From NCBI GenBank assembly GCA_012514145.1, contig JAAZAV010000044.1, positions 18,674 to 82,673 of the forward strand: a stretch of DNA of 64,000 bases. Direction: 5' to 3'. Shown piece after piece: positions 51,507 to 61,346 of the stretch (within the stretch, counting starts at the first letter, position 1; each line of letters opens with the position of its first letter). The position numbers were made by a program, and so were the translations under genes. Source of the DNA: Clostridiales bacterium (GTDB lineage: Bacteria > Bacillota > Clostridia > Oscillospirales > CAG-272). A model generated the notes under the pieces. That model was given only the letters and a program-made list of their open reading frames with translations. It ran no database searches and was not told the origin of the DNA.

Positions 51507-52424
51507 ATGCGCCGCAGAACCCTGATATCGTTTGTTTCCCTTGCCGCGTCTGTCCTTCTCACACTGTCGGCGGCAGGGATGCCCTTCATTGTTTATTCTG
51601 CAGGCGAGGCAGCTGACGGCAACGCCGATGCCGCCGCAGCCGAACCGGCACAGGAGCCGGCGTTGAAGGCGGAGGAACAACCTGTCGATCCGGAACCGGT
51701 CATAGGCATAGACGCGCCGCCTCTGCCCGCCACCCGTGATGAGCTGTTCAGCTATCCCTCCACCTTCACCGGGAAGGAAATCAAGCATGTCACCTCCGGC
51801 GATGTGGACGGTCTGCGTTATCTTGTTTCCGAGGACGGCAGCTACGCAATAATCTGCGGTTACGCCGGCTATCTGCCGGATGTACAGATTCCCGGGGAGC
51901 TGGACGGTCTGCCGGTGCTGCTTATTGCCGCCGCGGCTTTCGAGAACAAGGAAATCTTATCGGTAACCATACCCGACTCGGTACAAGCTGTAGGTGTGGA
52001 TGCCTTTGCCGGCTGCGGGCTGCTACAGTCTGTTGCCCTGGGGGGCGGACTGGCCGCCATCGGCGACGGCGCTTTCTCCGGTTGTTCAATGCTGAGGAAG
52101 ATCTCCCTTAACGAGGGCTTGGTTTCAATCGGAACCGAGGCATTCTCGGGCTGTTCCATGCTGCGAAGGCTAAAGCTGCCCTCCACGCTTGTCACTATGG
52201 GATATGACTGCTTCAACAACTGTGAGAATCTGCAGCTCGATGTATCCGACTGCCCTGCCGGAGCCGAATATGCCGCGCAGTATTCAATCCCAACCTCATT
52301 CGCTGACGCCTACGGACCTTACATACTTGCGGCAGTGCTCACAGGCGCGGCGGCAGCCGCTGCCGCCCTGGTGCTGCATGTTATGAAAAAGCGCGATGCC
52401 GGCCGCGAAACGGGGAGTAAATAA
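51507..52424 (+). CDS. BspA-type leucine-rich repeat surface protein
   Basis: 305 residues. A Sec signal (residues 1-34) is followed by an Ala/Pro/Glu-rich stretch, then four to five LRR_5 repeats (about 130-255) of the form I....F.GC..L..V.L...L..IG..AF, and a C-terminal membrane helix (about 273-293) ending KKRDAGRE. It should be exported and held in the membrane by its tail; BspA-like repeats often bind host or matrix proteins. GGAGG lies ahead of the ATG at 51507; an in-frame TTG 18 nt upstream is not needed. A terminator follows. Confidence 0.85.
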   Translation: MRRRTLISFVSLAASVLLTLSAAGMPFIVYSAGEAADGNADAAAAEPAQEPALKAEEQPVDPEPVIGIDAPPLPATRDELFSYPSTFTGKEIKHVTSGDVDGLRYLVSEDGSYAIICGYAGYLPDVQIPGELDGLPVLLIAAAAFENKEILSVTIPDSVQAVGVDAFAGCGLLQSVALGGGLAAIGDGAFSGCSMLRKISLNEGLVSIGTEAFSGCSMLRRLKLPSTLVTMGYDCFNNCENLQLDVSDCPAGAEYAAQYSIPTSFADAYGPYILAAVLTGAAAAAAALVLHVMKKRDAGRETGSK

Positions 52425-52442
52425 ACAATATGATCAATGAGG

Positions 52443-52469
52443 ATGCCGCTTAAGGGCGGCATTTTCTTT
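52443..52469 (+). terminator. Terminator of the LRR gene
   Basis: Stem ATGCCGC (52443-52449) with GCGGCAT (52456-52462), then TTTTCTTT. Confidence 0.85.
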
Positions 52470-52533
52470 CCCATAGGCGCTGTGTTTCCGGGGTGTATTT
52501 CATTATTATTTACAAATAACAGGTTAAATATAA

Positions 52534-52562
52534 TTGATAAAACCCCATGTTTATGTTATAAT
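52534..52562 (+). promoter_or_regulatory. Promoter of lon-ysxC
   Basis: TTGATA (52534-52539), 17 nt, perfect TATAAT (52557-52562). No CIRCE or other heat-shock operator is visible beside it. Confidence 0.8.
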
Positions 52563-52647
52563 GCAACGAATTACCAGAACTGGGAGTTTTATCCCGCAGC
52601 AGGTCTGCATAAGACCGCGATTAAGGTTTATCAGGAGTAAAATATAA

Positions 52648-55071
52648 ATGCCCCGTTTTATAGAGAAGCTTGACCAGGTGACACTGCCGGTAATACCGCT
52701 TCGCGGTATAGTGGTTTTCCCCGTCATCCCGATAAGCATCGAGATATCCGACGAAAAGCAGGCGGCGCTGTGTTCGGCAGCCGGTAAGGACGGCAGCCAA
52801 CTTTTCTTTGTTATGCAGAAAGACGCGAGTAAACCGCATCCCTCCGCCGACGATCTTTACACCGTAGGCTGCTGTGCCAGGATCAAACAGTATATCAAGC
52901 TCCCGGACGGCAGTTCAAGAATCGTCGTCGAGGGAGTTACCCGCGGAACCGCATCCTATATCGAAAAAGACGGTGTTCTGACAGCCGATATTATGTGCAA
53001 AACCATACTTGTCGAAGGTACCGGCGATATACGCGGCGAGGCGCTTATGCGCGAGGTTCATGTAGTATTCGACAATTTCCGCGCCTTCCTTCCGAAAATT
53101 TCTCCCGAGATACTCACCACGATCAAGGGCATCAAGACCCCGGAGATACTGTCAGACTTCATCGCCTGCAACCTTCTTATAAGTGCGGACGACAAGCAGC
53201 AGGTTCTGGAGGAGTTTGATCCGCTGCGGCGCCTTGAGCGTCTGGCGCTGATTATGGAGCGCGAGACCGAGATACTGCGCACCGAACAGGATATTCACCG
53301 CAAGGTGCGCTCACGAATTGAGCATAACCAGCGGGAGTATTACCTTCGCGAACAGCTGCGCACCATCCAGAACGAGCTGGGTATGAACGGGCAGGGTCAC
53401 CCCGGTACCGGCGAATCCACCGGCGACGAAGAGATCGACGAATACATTAAACGCATCAAAAACGCCAAGCTGCCCGAAGAGGTAAACGAGCGCTGCCACC
53501 GGGAAATCCGCCGTCTTCTCAAAACCCAGCCCACATCCCCCGAAGCAGCGGTCATCAAAACCTATCTGGACACCATACTTGATATCCCCTGGACAAAGCG
53601 TTCGAATGACCGCACCGATGTGGCAGAAGCAAAGCGCATACTGGATCGCGACCACGACGGCCTTGAGAAGGTAAAAGAGCGCATACTCGAATTCATCGCG
53701 GTGCGCCAGCTCAATCCCGAACTGAAAAATCAGATACTCTGCCTTGTGGGTCCTCCCGGCACCGGAAAGACCTCTATCGGCGCGTCGATTGCCAAAGCCA
53801 TGCGGCGCAAGTATGTGCGTGTGTCTCTGGGCGGAGTGCGCGACGAGGCGGACATCCGCGGTCACCGCAAAACCTACATCGCATCTATGCCGGGGCGCAT
53901 CATTGAGGCGCTTATCCGCGCCGGTACGCGCAATCCCCTCATTCTGCTGGATGAGGTGGATAAACTCACCAGCGACGCCCGCGGCGACCCCGCATCCGCG
54001 CTGCTGGAGGTACTTGACAGCGAGCAGAACAAGGCATTCCGTGACCATTACTGCGAACTTCCGGTGGATCTGTCCGAGTGTCTTTTCATCTGTACCGCCA
54101 ATACTCTCGACACGGTACCCCGGCCGCTTGTCGACCGCATGGAGATAATCGAGCTTAAAACCTACACACGGTACGAGAAGCTCTCAATAGCAAAGAATCA
54201 TCTGCTGCCAAAGCAGATCAAGCGCCACGGTTTGAGCAAACGTCAACTTAAGCTCACCGACGAGGCTATACTTGAGATTATCGACCATTATACACTTGAA
54301 GCGGGGGTTCGCAATCTCGAACGCGAACTGGCAGCCGTCTGTCGCAAGGCTGCCAAAGAGATCGTCGAGGATTCAAAGAAGAAATTCAACATCACCCCCG
54401 ATCAGGTGTCGAAGTTCCTCGGTCATCGCAAGGTGAAGCCCGACAAGCCACAGGAGGGTTCCGAGGTGGGCGTGGTCAACGGTCTTGCCTATACCCCTAT
54501 GGGCGGCGACATGCTCAAAATCGAATGCGCTGCCCTTCCCGGCACCGGAAAACTGGAGCTCACCGGCTCACTGGGCGAGGTGATGAAGGAGTCCGCACAT
54601 GCTGCGGTCAGCTATATACGCTCCCGCGCTTCGGATTTCGGCATCGACCCGGATTTTTATAAAACTAAAGATATACACATTCATGTTCCCGAAGGCGCGG
54701 TGCCCAAGGACGGCCCCTCTGCCGGCGTCACACTGGTTACGTCAATAACCAGCGAGCTGAGCGGACGCCCCGTTCTGCGCGAGGTCGCCATGACCGGCGA
54801 AATCACCCTGCGCGGGCGGGTTCTGGCTGTCGGAGGTCTGCGTGAAAAGACCATGGCGGCATATAAAGCCGGAGTCAAAACGGTTCTCATCCCTGAGGAC
54901 AACATAGACGACCTTGAAGATATCGACGCCACGGTGCGCGGGACGCTCAAATTCATTCCATGTTCCGATGTGTCGCAGGTTCTCGATGCCGCTCTCGTTC
55001 CCACGGAAGAAATCAACGTTTGTCCTTCGGAAGTGGGTAAAGAAGCTGCGGCTCAGGTGGTTGCAAAATGA
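52648..55071 (+). CDS. lon: ATP-dependent protease Lon
   Basis: 807 residues, standard length. Cytoplasmic AAA+ serine protease that removes damaged and regulatory proteins. LonN substrate domain (about 10-205) and coiled coil (about 210-300) precede the ATPase with Walker A GPPGTGKT (about 367-374) and Walker B ILLDEVDK. The protease domain has the catalytic Ser at about 691 in PKDGPSAGVT and the Lys in YKAGVKTVL. AGGAG sits 11 nt before the ATG. It overlaps ysxC by 4 nt, the order known from Bacillus. Confidence 0.97.
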   Translation: MPRFIEKLDQVTLPVIPLRGIVVFPVIPISIEISDEKQAALCSAAGKDGSQLFFVMQKDASKPHPSADDLYTVGCCARIKQYIKLPDGSSRIVVEGVTRGTASYIEKDGVLTADIMCKTILVEGTGDIRGEALMREVHVVFDNFRAFLPKISPEILTTIKGIKTPEILSDFIACNLLISADDKQQVLEEFDPLRRLERLALIMERETEILRTEQDIHRKVRSRIEHNQREYYLREQLRTIQNELGMNGQGHPGTGESTGDEEIDEYIKRIKNAKLPEEVNERCHREIRRLLKTQPTSPEAAVIKTYLDTILDIPWTKRSNDRTDVAEAKRILDRDHDGLEKVKERILEFIAVRQLNPELKNQILCLVGPPGTGKTSIGASIAKAMRRKYVRVSLGGVRDEADIRGHRKTYIASMPGRIIEALIRAGTRNPLILLDEVDKLTSDARGDPASALLEVLDSEQNKAFRDHYCELPVDLSECLFICTANTLDTVPRPLVDRMEIIELKTYTRYEKLSIAKNHLLPKQIKRHGLSKRQLKLTDEAILEIIDHYTLEAGVRNLERELAAVCRKAAKEIVEDSKKKFNITPDQVSKFLGHRKVKPDKPQEGSEVGVVNGLAYTPMGGDMLKIECAALPGTGKLELTGSLGEVMKESAHAAVSYIRSRASDFGIDPDFYKTKDIHIHVPEGAVPKDGPSAGVTLVTSITSELSGRPVLREVAMTGEITLRGRVLAVGGLREKTMAAYKAGVKTVLIPEDNIDDLEDIDATVRGTLKFIPCSDVSQVLDAALVPTEEINVCPSEVGKEAAAQVVAK

Positions 55072-55658
55072 AGTTAAATACTGCAAAAACAGAGCTTAGA
55101 ATCACCGCGGGTCTGCCAAATCAGCTGCCGCGTGATTCTAAGCCCCAGGTCGCCCTGAGCGGGCGCTCCAATGTTGGCAAAAGCTCACTGCTCAACACCC
55201 TCATCGGCCGCAAATCGTTGGCAAGGGTCTCGGGGCAGCCCGGCAAAACCATAACCGTAAATTTTTATGATATCGACGGGCAGGTGTATTTCGTCGACCT
55301 GCCGGGTTACGGTTACGCGCGCCGATCGGACGAGGAGCGCAGACGCTGGTCTGAACTGACCGACGGCTATCTCACCTCCACCCTCTCCGACGGGCGGCTG
55401 AAACTTATCGTGCAGCTTATTGATCTGCGCACAGGTCCCTCTCAGGACGACCTCATGATGCTGGACTGGATGACCCATAACGGTGTGCCCTTCATTATCG
55501 CCGCGACAAAGGCAGACAAGCCTAACAAAACAGATCGCCGCGCCATGCTTGATGAACTGGCAAAACACTGTGACACGGTGATTCCCTTCTCCGCGCTTAA
55601 CGGCGAGGGAAAGGATGAACTGCTGCGGGCTATTGAAGGTGCGTTGTCCAACTGCTGA
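55068..55658 (+). CDS. ysxC: Ribosome biogenesis GTPase YsxC/EngB
   Basis: 196 residues. Assists late 50S assembly. GTPase motifs: G1 GRSNVGKSS, a G2-like T in PGKTITVNFY, G3 DLPGYGYA, and G4 in ATKADK. It starts within the lon stop codon (ATGA), so the two are translationally coupled. Confidence 0.96.
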   Translation: MKLNTAKTELRITAGLPNQLPRDSKPQVALSGRSNVGKSSLLNTLIGRKSLARVSGQPGKTITVNFYDIDGQVYFVDLPGYGYARRSDEERRRWSELTDGYLTSTLSDGRLKLIVQLIDLRTGPSQDDLMMLDWMTHNGVPFIIAATKADKPNKTDRRAMLDELAKHCDTVIPFSALNGEGKDELLRAIEGALSNC

Positions 55659-55742
55659 ACGAACTTTGACAGGCAGGCAGCTGGATGCGCTTTGATAACC
55701 GGAAAACACCCGAAAACGATATTCCGGAGAAGGAACAAAAAC

Positions 55743-57041
55743 ATGTTTATTCATGACTGTCTCGGCGTAAACTCCGCCGGACATCTCACAATAGGCGGCT
55801 GCGACACAATTGAACTTGCTGCCGAATTCGGCACTCCCGCATATATTATGGACGAGGCGACAATACGCGCCCGCTGTACCGCATACCGCAACACTCTGCG
55901 TGAGTGCTTCGGCGAGGGCAGTATGGCTCATTATGCCGGCAAGGCGCTTTCCATGCGGCGAATCTATGATATTGTCGGAGAAGAGGGTCTTGGCATTGAT
56001 GTCGTCTCGTCGGGTGAGCTCTATACCGCACTTGCCGCAGGATTTCCGGTTGAGCGTATATGCTTCCACGGAAACAACAAGACGGACGCCGATATAGAAT
56101 ACGCCGTAAAGAACCGTGTCGGACGCTTTGCCGCGGACAACCGCGAGGAGTTAGACGCAATCAGCCGTATCGCGGGCAAAGCGGGGATCACCCAGAAGAT
56201 TATTCTGCGCATAACTCCAGGTATCGACCCGCACACCCACAAAGCCATAACCACCGGCGATATTGATTCAAAATTCGGTTCCCCCATCGCCACCGGTCAA
56301 GCTGAGGAAATTGTTAAATACGCCATCAGTCTGCCGAATATTGCGCTCTGCGGTCTGCACTGCCACATAGGCTCTCAGATTTTTGATGTTCAGCCTTTTG
56401 CCGGCGCGGCGCGGATCATGCTGAAGTTCATAGCCGACATGGAGGCAAAAACCGGCTGGCTGGCGGATGAGCTGGATCTGGGCGGCGGTTTCGGCGTAAG
56501 GTATGTCAAAGAGGACAAGGGCATCGACATTGCCTCTGCCATCCGTGAACTTGCGGGGGTTATCAATGCGGAATGTACCGAACTCGGCATCCAGCGTCCG
56601 CGCATTATGCTGGAACCCGGACGCTCCATCGTCGCCGACGCCGGCATAACACTCTACACTGTAGGCTCGGTGAAGACAATCCCGGGTTTCCGCACCTATG
56701 TTTCGGTGGACGGCGGTATGCCCGACAATCCTCGCTACGCTCTCTACCAATCGCGTTACGAAGCCGTCATTGCCAACCGCGCCGCCGAACCGAAGACTAT
56801 TCACTGCACCATCGCCGGACGCTGCTGTGAGAGCGGCGACCTCATCGGCGAGAATATGCCCCTGCAGGAGACCTCCCGCGGCGATATTCTGGCTGTTTTT
56901 GTCACCGGCGCTTACAATTATTCAATGGCATCCAACTACAACAGACTCACCCGTCCCCCGATCATTATGGTAAAGGACGGCAAGTCTTATACCGCGGTTC
57001 GCCGTGAGTCCTTTGAGGATCTTACCCGAAACGATCTCTGA
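55743..57041 (+). CDS. lysA: Diaminopimelate decarboxylase
   Basis: 432 residues. A PLP enzyme for the last step of lysine synthesis. The PLP lysine is K67 in HYAGKALS, HGNNK and GSQI..V.PF stretches follow, EPGRSIV binds the phosphate, and CCESGDLIGE carries the substrate-contacting Cys and Glu from the partner subunit. GGAGAAGGA precedes the ATG at 55743; an in-frame start 51 nt upstream is rejected. No lysine riboswitch was found in the short upstream gap. Confidence 0.96.
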   Translation: MFIHDCLGVNSAGHLTIGGCDTIELAAEFGTPAYIMDEATIRARCTAYRNTLRECFGEGSMAHYAGKALSMRRIYDIVGEEGLGIDVVSSGELYTALAAGFPVERICFHGNNKTDADIEYAVKNRVGRFAADNREELDAISRIAGKAGITQKIILRITPGIDPHTHKAITTGDIDSKFGSPIATGQAEEIVKYAISLPNIALCGLHCHIGSQIFDVQPFAGAARIMLKFIADMEAKTGWLADELDLGGGFGVRYVKEDKGIDIASAIRELAGVINAECTELGIQRPRIMLEPGRSIVADAGITLYTVGSVKTIPGFRTYVSVDGGMPDNPRYALYQSRYEAVIANRAAEPKTIHCTIAGRCCESGDLIGENMPLQETSRGDILAVFVTGAYNYSMASNYNRLTRPPIIMVKDGKSYTAVRRESFEDLTRNDL

Positions 57042-57098
57042 ACAAAAGGAGCATGAAACCGCAAAGGCGGCATAAAACGCCTCTTATCGATTAACACT

Positions 57099-57758
57099 AT
57101 GTTCAGTTCACTTTTCAATACCATGCAGCTGGTCGTCATGCTGCTGCGAATTCCGGCGCTGCTGCTTGCGATTACCGTTCACGAGTCGGCACACGGGCTT
57201 ATGGCAAGCAAACTGGGCGATCCGACGGCGCGCGCGTTGGGACGGATCTCACTGAATCCGCTCAGGCATCTAGACCCGGTGGGTACAATCTGTCTTATAC
57301 TTTTCGGCTTCGGCTGGGCGCGCCCCGTGCCGGTAAACACACGGTATTTCAAGAATCCCAAGCGGGATATGGCGCTGACCGCTCTTGCCGGTCCGGCGGC
57401 AAACCTCCTGCTGGGTTTTATCGGCATGTTCTTCTACATGCTCATCGGCACGAGATTAGCCGCCATGAAAGGATATGTACCCTATCTGCTGAGTCTGTTT
57501 CTCTATATTTTCTATATTCTCAATATCTCACTCGCGGTTTTCAATCTTCTGCCGATCCCCCCTCTTGACGGTTCTCGGCTGCTGCTGATATTCCTGCCGG
57601 ACCACCTGTATTTCAAAGTCATGAGGTATGAGCGAACCATCCAGATAGTAATGCTTATACTGCTCTGGGTAGGAGTGTTTAATGTTCCGCTGCAGTTCGG
57701 AATCTCGCTGGTGGAAAACGGTATGAAGTGGCTGCTGTCGCTGCTGCCCTTCATCTGA
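57099..57758 (+). CDS. Site-2 protease family (M50) membrane protein
   Basis: 219 residues with about five membrane helices. Zinc motif HESAH at 28-32 in the first helix and the third ligand Asp in LLPIPPLDGSRLL. It belongs to the short Rip-like M50 group without PDZ domain, conserved next to scpAB in Firmicutes; the substrate is unknown. No ribosome binding site lies directly before the ATG; a 13-codon frame with AAAGGAG upstream ends 4 nt ahead of it (57053-57094), which may couple translation. Confidence 0.9.
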   Translation: MFSSLFNTMQLVVMLLRIPALLLAITVHESAHGLMASKLGDPTARALGRISLNPLRHLDPVGTICLILFGFGWARPVPVNTRYFKNPKRDMALTALAGPAANLLLGFIGMFFYMLIGTRLAAMKGYVPYLLSLFLYIFYILNISLAVFNLLPIPPLDGSRLLLIFLPDHLYFKVMRYERTIQIVMLILLWVGVFNVPLQFGISLVENGMKWLLSLLPFI

Positions 57759-57763
57759 TAGCG

Positions 57764-58540
57764 ATGGATGAATTGAAGTTTTCACTGGAAGCCTTCGAAG
57801 GTCCGCTTGACCTGCTGCTTAGTCTCATCAACAAAAACAAGGTTTCCATATACGACATCCCCATAGCACTTATTTTCGAGCAGTATACTGCGCATCTCGA
57901 CGAGATGCGCGCCATGGATATGGAGGTTGCCGGCGAGTTTATCGTCATGGCGGCAGAGCTGATGCTCATTAAAAGCCGTATGCTGCTTCCGAAGTCACCC
58001 GAAGCAGAGGAAGAGGAGGATCCGCGGGCGGCACTCGCCGCGGCGCTTGCCGAATACCAGCGCATTAAGTCGAAAGCCGCGCTGCTTGGCGGACTGTATG
58101 ATGTCTACAACGGTCGGGTAGCCAAGGAACCGGAGGACATCGGCCGCGAAATTGAACTGCTTCCACACGCCCCGGAACAGCTGATCAAAGCCTTTCGCAG
58201 AATTCTTGACCGTACATTTGAGGCAGATACGCGGTCTATTGCTCCGGCGCGTACAATCAAAAATCTATATTCTGCCAAGGTTGTGCCGGTCAGTGCTAAA
58301 ATACTCGGCCTTATGCGCATGCTCAGACGCCGGGGCGAATGCAGTTTCGACGAACTTATGCTCACATCAAAGACCCGCTCCGAGCTGGTGGCTGCCTTCA
58401 TGGCGCTGCTGGAGCTGCTGAGGGTGCGGCGTGTGAACATGGAGGAGCGCGGCGGAGAGCTGTTCTTCACTCTCAGCCTCGAAAAACACACCGGAGAAAA
58501 CGATTTATTACCGTCCGAAGAGGTCGGATTCAATGCATAA
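57764..58540 (+). CDS. scpA: Segregation and condensation protein ScpA
   Basis: 258 residues. Kleisin subunit of the SMC-ScpAB condensin. It opens with the family signature FEGPLDLLLSLINKNKVSIYDIPI (described by its ends, residues 10 to 33), continues with the SMC-binding helix and MAAELMLIKSRMLLP, and ends with a winged-helix region (about 180-245). It starts 5 nt after the protease stop and overlaps scpB by 8 nt. An in-frame upstream extension lies inside the protease gene. Confidence 0.95.
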   Translation: MDELKFSLEAFEGPLDLLLSLINKNKVSIYDIPIALIFEQYTAHLDEMRAMDMEVAGEFIVMAAELMLIKSRMLLPKSPEAEEEEDPRAALAAALAEYQRIKSKAALLGGLYDVYNGRVAKEPEDIGREIELLPHAPEQLIKAFRRILDRTFEADTRSIAPARTIKNLYSAKVVPVSAKILGLMRMLRRRGECSFDELMLTSKTRSELVAAFMALLELLRVRRVNMEERGGELFFTLSLEKHTGENDLLPSEEVGFNA

Positions 58541-59219
58541 TGATCAACCCATACAAATCGAGCTTGACATCAATACCGAAGGCGGGATACACGATCCCGA
58601 TCTTTCGAAACGCATAATCGACGCCATACTGTTCGCCGCCGGTTATCCGGTTGAATACACCAAACTTGCATCGGCGCTCGGCATAGACCTCAGTCAGGTT
58701 CGCATGCTCTGCGACGAGATGGCCGAGGATTTCTACTCGGGGCGCGGCGTGCGCATGATGCTCTATGAAAACACATGCCAGCTTTGCAGTCGTGAGGAAT
58801 ACGGCAATATTGTGCGTGAAGCGCTCGGACTGCGGCGCGGCGTAAACCTTTCGCCCTCGTCACTCGAAGTGCTGGCGGTGGTGGCATATCATCAGCCGGT
58901 GACACGGGCATATATCGAACAGATACGGGGCTGCGACAGCTCCTATGCCATCGGTGTTTTGGTCGACCGTGAAATGATTGTATCCGTGGGACAGCTCGAT
59001 GTGCCGGGACGGCCGAAACTCTATGCCACGACAGAGAATTTTCTGCGGCTCTTCGGCATAAGCTCACTCGACGAACTGCCGAAGGCGGCGCTTTCCCCCG
59101 ACAAAGGAGAATCGGCTGACAACCTGTCACACGGAACCGGAGAACAGCCGGACGCAGACACAGCGGACAGCGCACTCGAACCGTCTGCTTCGGCGGACAA
59201 AACCGAACAGGAAGATTAG
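58533..59219 (+). CDS. scpB: Segregation and condensation protein ScpB
   Basis: 228 residues. Two winged-helix domains are visible (about 18-95 and 100-170), including LSPSSLEVLAVVAYHQPVTRA and IRGCDSSYAIGVLVDREMI, which are the family hallmarks, described here in shortened form. The C-terminal 45 residues are an acidic, Ser/Ala-rich tail. It acts as a dimer on the ScpA kleisin. Confidence 0.95.
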   Translation: MHNDQPIQIELDINTEGGIHDPDLSKRIIDAILFAAGYPVEYTKLASALGIDLSQVRMLCDEMAEDFYSGRGVRMMLYENTCQLCSREEYGNIVREALGLRRGVNLSPSSLEVLAVVAYHQPVTRAYIEQIRGCDSSYAIGVLVDREMIVSVGQLDVPGRPKLYATTENFLRLFGISSLDELPKAALSPDKGESADNLSHGTGEQPDADTADSALEPSASADKTEQED

Positions 59220-59232
59220 AGGACACAAGACA

Positions 59233-59949
59233 ATGGCGGTAGTTACGACAATATTATCCGTTATCGGAATAATACTCGCCTCTCTGCTTGCTCTCATTGT
59301 CCTCATAATGCTGGTACCGCTGAGTGTGCGTTTCATTTACGGCGATACACTGTCGGTGACGGTGCGGGCGGCATATATCCCGATTTTCCGAATACCCAAA
59401 CCAAAGCCGAAATTCAGACAATGGCGCTATTCGCCGCGTATGATACGCATGCGGGAGAAACGGGAGGCAAAAAAGGCTGAGCGCAAACGAATCAAAGATG
59501 AAAAAAAAGCTGCCAAAAAAGCTTCAGCCGATAAACAGAAGGAACAGGAAACCGAGAAGGTCAAAAAGCCTCTGCGCGAAAAAATACGCGGTGTGCTCGA
59601 CCTTATCGATCTCATAACCGATATAGTGAAGGCGACCGTTCCGCGGCTTGGGCGATTCTCAAGGTTTTACATACGAAAACTGCACATAACAGCCGCTAAG
59701 GGCGATGCGGCGGACACCGCCGTGGAATACGGCAAAATATCGCAGGCGCTGGCATATCTGCTTGAACTGCTCAATCAAAGCGATGTTCGGCTGAAATACG
59801 GCGAGGGTTATCCGGTCTCGGTCAATATCGATTACATCGCCGAAAAAACGACTGCCGACATAGACATAGAATACATAATGCACGTCTGGCAGTTGGCATA
59901 TATCGGACTTCGCGCACTGTTGGTGTTTCTTAAGAGCAAACTAAAGTGA
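59233..59949 (+). CDS. DUF2953 membrane protein
   Basis: 238 residues. One N-terminal membrane helix (about 8-32), a Lys/Glu-rich coiled segment (about 68-118), and a C-terminal beta-rich region with a second hydrophobic patch (about 215-234). The position between scpB and ytfJ is the conserved place of DUF2953 proteins in spore-forming Clostridia, where they are thought to accompany YtfJ. Biochemical role unknown. Confidence 0.85.
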   Translation: MAVVTTILSVIGIILASLLALIVLIMLVPLSVRFIYGDTLSVTVRAAYIPIFRIPKPKPKFRQWRYSPRMIRMREKREAKKAERKRIKDEKKAAKKASADKQKEQETEKVKKPLREKIRGVLDLIDLITDIVKATVPRLGRFSRFYIRKLHITAAKGDAADTAVEYGKISQALAYLLELLNQSDVRLKYGEGYPVSVNIDYIAEKTTADIDIEYIMHVWQLAYIGLRALLVFLKSKLK

Positions 59950-60001
59950 TTTTCACTTCCACTATATACTTTATGACAAGTCCCGAAAGGCAGGAACTTC
60001 A

Positions 60002-60580
60002 ATGAACAACGAGAAGAACAACGAGAGAAGCAATGGTTCCCGCAGCGAATTGCGTATAAGCGAAATAATACGCGCTTCGCTGGACAGCATCCGCAGCATG
60101 GCGGGCGTTGACACGGTAATCGGAAATCCCATAAACTGTCCCGGCGGCACTACCGTAATTCCGGTCTGTAAGGTCTCCCTCGGGCTTGCGTCCGGCGGTC
60201 TTGACTACTACAGCCGCGACAAAGGCGTTGCCAATGCAAATACCGGCGCATCAGGCAAGGCGTATCCCTCATTCGGCGGCGGAGGCGGTACCGGTTTGTC
60301 GGTTACCCCGCTTGCGTTCCTTGTGATAAGCTCGGAAGGCGAAGTTGAACTGCTGTCGATCTCCAATCCCACCAGTCCCGGTCCCACGCCCGATAAGCTG
60401 GAAGCCATCGGCGACCTTGCCGAGCGCGTACCCGATATAGTTGATAACTTCAAGTCGGTGTTCAGCAAGGGCAGCGGCAAAGGCATATCGGATAAGTCTG
60501 CTGTAAAGGCGGATACCGCCGGCAAGCCGGCTTCCGACGATCCGAATACGAGTTCGGAGAAAGATAAAAACACAAAGTAA
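60002..60580 (+). CDS. ytfJ: Sporulation protein YtfJ/GerW
   Basis: 192 residues. The GerW family is needed for normal spore germination in Bacillus. The core (about 15-130) shows NPINCPGGTTVIPVCKVSLG and a Gly-rich GGGGGTGLSVTPLAFLV stretch, followed by a Lys/Ser-rich disordered tail. It is the main sign in this window that the organism may sporulate. It lies 1 nt ahead of rluB and after the DUF2953 gene. Confidence 0.92.
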   Translation: MNNEKNNERSNGSRSELRISEIIRASLDSIRSMAGVDTVIGNPINCPGGTTVIPVCKVSLGLASGGLDYYSRDKGVANANTGASGKAYPSFGGGGGTGLSVTPLAFLVISSEGEVELLSISNPTSPGPTPDKLEAIGDLAERVPDIVDNFKSVFSKGSGKGISDKSAVKADTAGKPASDDPNTSSEKDKNTK

Positions 60581-60581
60581 C

Positions 60582-61319
60582 ATGCAGGAACGTTTACAGA
60601 AGTTCATTTCCGACAGCGGTGTCATGTCCCGCCGTGCAGCCGAACGCGAAATAATGGCGGGCAGAGTCACTGTCAACGGCGTGCCGGCGGTTATCGGTCA
60701 GAAAGTTGACCCGGCTAAGGATCATGTTGCCATAAACGGCAAGCCGGTTCAGCCCCGCCGTGCCGCAGTGGGCTATACATACATCATGCTCAACAAGCCC
60801 GCCGGCTATGTCACGACCATGTCTGACGATAAGGGGCGCCGCTGCGTCGCCGAACTCGTTGAGGATGTGGGCTGTCGGGTCTACCCCGTTGGAAGGTTGG
60901 ACTACGATTCGGAAGGACTGCTGCTGCTCACCGACGACGGCGAGCTTACAAACCGTCTTACCCATCCCAGCCACGGTATTGCTAAGATATACCATGTCAA
61001 AATCAGAGGCGAGATTACCCCCGGGGAGCTTGCCGCGCTTCGTGCGCCCATGACCATCGACGGTTACGAGATCAAACCTGTCTCTACCGAGATTGTCAAA
61101 CGCGCCGAGGGCTTTACCACCCTGCGCATGGAACTTAGCGAGGGACGCAACCGACAGATTCGAAAGATGTGCGAACAGTGCGAGCTTGAAGTGCTCAAGC
61201 TCCGCCGTATTGCCGTTGGAGAGTTGACCCTTGGGGACATCCGCCCCGGCAAGTGGCGTCACCTGACCCGTTCGCAGGTCAAGTATCTTAAACGCGCCTG
61301 CGGAATGGAAGACAGGTAA
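60582..61319 (+). CDS. rluB: 23S rRNA pseudouridine synthase RluB
   Basis: 245 residues. An S4 RNA-binding domain (1-60) precedes the RsuA/RluB catalytic domain with the Asp in GRLDYDSEGLLLLT. C-terminal EGRNRQIRKM is typical. It makes pseudouridine in 23S rRNA near the peptidyl transferase centre. It follows ytfJ directly, the usual order after scpAB. Confidence 0.95.
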   Translation: MQERLQKFISDSGVMSRRAAEREIMAGRVTVNGVPAVIGQKVDPAKDHVAINGKPVQPRRAAVGYTYIMLNKPAGYVTTMSDDKGRRCVAELVEDVGCRVYPVGRLDYDSEGLLLLTDDGELTNRLTHPSHGIAKIYHVKIRGEITPGELAALRAPMTIDGYEIKPVSTEIVKRAEGFTTLRMELSEGRNRQIRKMCEQCELEVLKLRRIAVGELTLGDIRPGKWRHLTRSQVKYLKRACGMEDR

Positions 61320-61346
61320 AACAGATTACTGCGAGGATTAATTTTC

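Noticed and set aside
55659..55742. Lysine riboswitch upstream of lysA
   Set aside because: The gap is too short for the element and no conserved core is visible.
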